NCBI GenBank assembly: GCA_002427845.1
Contig: DIYZ01000184.1
Coordinates: 1 to 34,309 of the forward strand
Direction: 5' to 3'
Origin: Chloracidobacterium sp. UBA6041
GTDB lineage: Bacteria > Acidobacteriota > Blastocatellia > Pyrinomonadales > Pyrinomonadaceae
Length of the DNA: 34,309 nucleotides
The notes below the pieces were generated by a model that ran no database searches, was not told where the DNA came from, and saw only the letters and a program-made list of their open reading frames with translations. The translations under genes were made by a program, and so were the position numbers. This document shows, piece after piece, positions 33,695 to 34,309 of this stretch; the first letter of the stretch is position 1; every line of letters starts with the position of its first letter.

Positions 33695-33718
33695 GATCAC
33701 ACAAACAGGGACATGCGC

Positions 33719-34099
33719 CTAAAGCTGGGCCACCATCTCCGCGGGATTCCAGTATGCGTGCAAACTCTGGATCCGACCGGCCTCATTCACCGCGAAAACG
33801 TCGATGCCTTCAAAGTGCACAGTGCGGCCCTGCTTGCTAACGCCGCGCCCGGTCCATTTCACTGCCGCACCATTCCCCGCGATGAAGACATGATCTTCGG
33901 TTAGACCCACCTCCTTAAAGGCGGCCGTGATGGTCTGGAAAAACTCTCCGAGTTTCTGATGACCTTTTGTCGGCGGTGCGCCAACAGGATCGTAAGTGAC
34001 TGCGTCTTCCGCGAAAGTATTGACCCAGGCGCGCTGGTCCATAGCGCGGATGGCTTCGAAGTAGGCCTTGACCGCTTTCGACACAACCTCAGGGGACAT
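33719..34099 (-). CDS. SnoaL-like / NTF2-like protein (ketosteroid isomerase fold)
   Basis: 126 aa, a single cone-shaped NTF2-like domain: a helical start (VVSKAVKAYFEAIRAMD), WVNTFAEDAVTYDPVGAPP, then beta strands through HFEGIDVFAVNEAGRIQSL and a final YWNP motif. The nearest relatives by pattern are SnoaL-type polyketide cyclase or isomerase-like proteins. The active residues cannot be fixed. The ATG directly abuts the TAA of the acyl-CoA ligase gene upstream, so the two form an operon. Confidence 0.85.
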   Translation of the reverse strand: MSPEVVSKAVKAYFEAIRAMDQRAWVNTFAEDAVTYDPVGAPPTKGHQKLGEFFQTITAAFKEVGLTEDHVFIAGNGAAVKWTGRGVSKQGRTVHFEGIDVFAVNEAGRIQSLHAYWNPAEMVAQL

Positions 34100-34309
34100 T
34101 TACTGTTTCTTCCTTTCTCGTTCTTTTTGCACCAAAAGCCGGCGCAGAATTTTACCCGAAGCGGATTTCGGTATCTTATCGATAAACTCTACGCTCCTTA
34201 TTTTTTTGTGCGGCGCCACGCGCGCAGCTACAAAATCCATGATCTCTTCCGGCGTGGCCTCTCCTTTTAATACTACGAAAGCTTTGGGGACCTCTCCTGC
34301 CTCATCGTC
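34100..34309 (-). CDS. acyl-CoA synthetase (AMP-forming), C-terminal part, runs off the window
   Basis: The last 69 residues of an AMP-binding (ANL) enzyme. EVPKAFVVLKG, HKKIRSVEFIDKIPK and SASGKILRRLL are the C-terminal subdomain with the catalytic lysine that forms the acyl-adenylate; 4-coumarate-CoA ligase-like. The reading frame is open to the window edge, so the gene begins beyond it. A dead paralogous fragment lies at 6469-6663. Its TAA is followed at once by the SnoaL-like ATG. Confidence 0.9.
   Translation of the reverse strand, partial: DDEAGEVPKAFVVLKGEATPEEIMDFVAARVAPHKKIRSVEFIDKIPKSASGKILRRLLVQKERERKKQ

Noticed and set aside
33410..33704. Open frames with repeated EPLAVASGCQTQL segments, seen as a repeat protein
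   Set aside because: These are translations of the REP array on the minus strand. No ribosome-binding site or signal is present and the repeats are palindromic at DNA level.

Overview
The window looks like chromosomal DNA of a soil-type Acidobacteriota, most likely class Blastocatellia. This rests on the gene families present (Tat-exported M24 peptidase and amine oxidase, a secreted TonB-C protein, DinB and SnoaL-like proteins), moderate GC, and abundant intergenic palindromic repeats. The taxon is an inference, since no rRNA is present.

Layout. 0-5 kb, plus strand: an exported Xaa-Pro-type peptidase, an SRPBCC-like protein carrying an in-frame palindrome, a decayed UDP-galactopyranose mutase (glf) fragment, and a compact Leloir unit: a 57-residue small protein, galT and galK, each joined to the next by an 8-nt overlap. 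5.06-7.83 kb: a small accessory segment bounded on one side by an intact tRNA-Lys(TTT) and on the other by a 28-bp copy of its 3' end. It holds a Gfo/Idh/MocA oxidoreductase, the left end of a probable IS3-type element, a dead acyl-CoA synthetase tail and a patatin-like lipase. 7.9-20.9 kb, all minus strand: a housekeeping block read as tRNA-Leu(TAG), tig, clpP, a stand-alone ClpX-type zinc-finger mini-protein, clpX, lon, an unknown 150-aa protein, engB, rho, glgA, trxA, purA, tRNA-Lys. 21-25.5 kb: a GntR/SIS amino-sugar pair beside a probable truncated GH20 hexosaminidase start, a GYD-domain protein, a D-aminoacylase tail and a solitary murE. 25.6-30.1 kb: a minus-strand set of LysA-like PLP decarboxylase, Tat-exported flavin amine oxidase and APC amino-acid permease. 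30.4-34.3 kb: a frameshifted secreted protein, DinB-like protein, TonB-C protein, a REP-like palindrome array, and a SnoaL-like protein with the 3' end of an acyl-CoA synthetase.

How the genes work together. The tig-clpP-clpX-lon block is a protein-quality-control cluster. galT-galK convert galactose to UDP-sugar intermediates. The SIS protein, its short GntR regulator and the GH20 remnant suggest a former N-acetylglucosamine locus. The decarboxylase, oxidase and permease read as one amino-acid-to-amine-to-aldehyde route.

The most unusual layer is non-coding. At least five intergenic inverted repeats are built from different 7-bp words and resemble in design the heptameric STRRs of cyanobacteria. 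One of them runs into tig and supplies its last codons and stop. Other palindromes (9-bp-word elements, REP arrays, a MITE-like pair) sit next to several truncated genes. I found no CRISPR array, prophage, integrase or recognisable defence operon.
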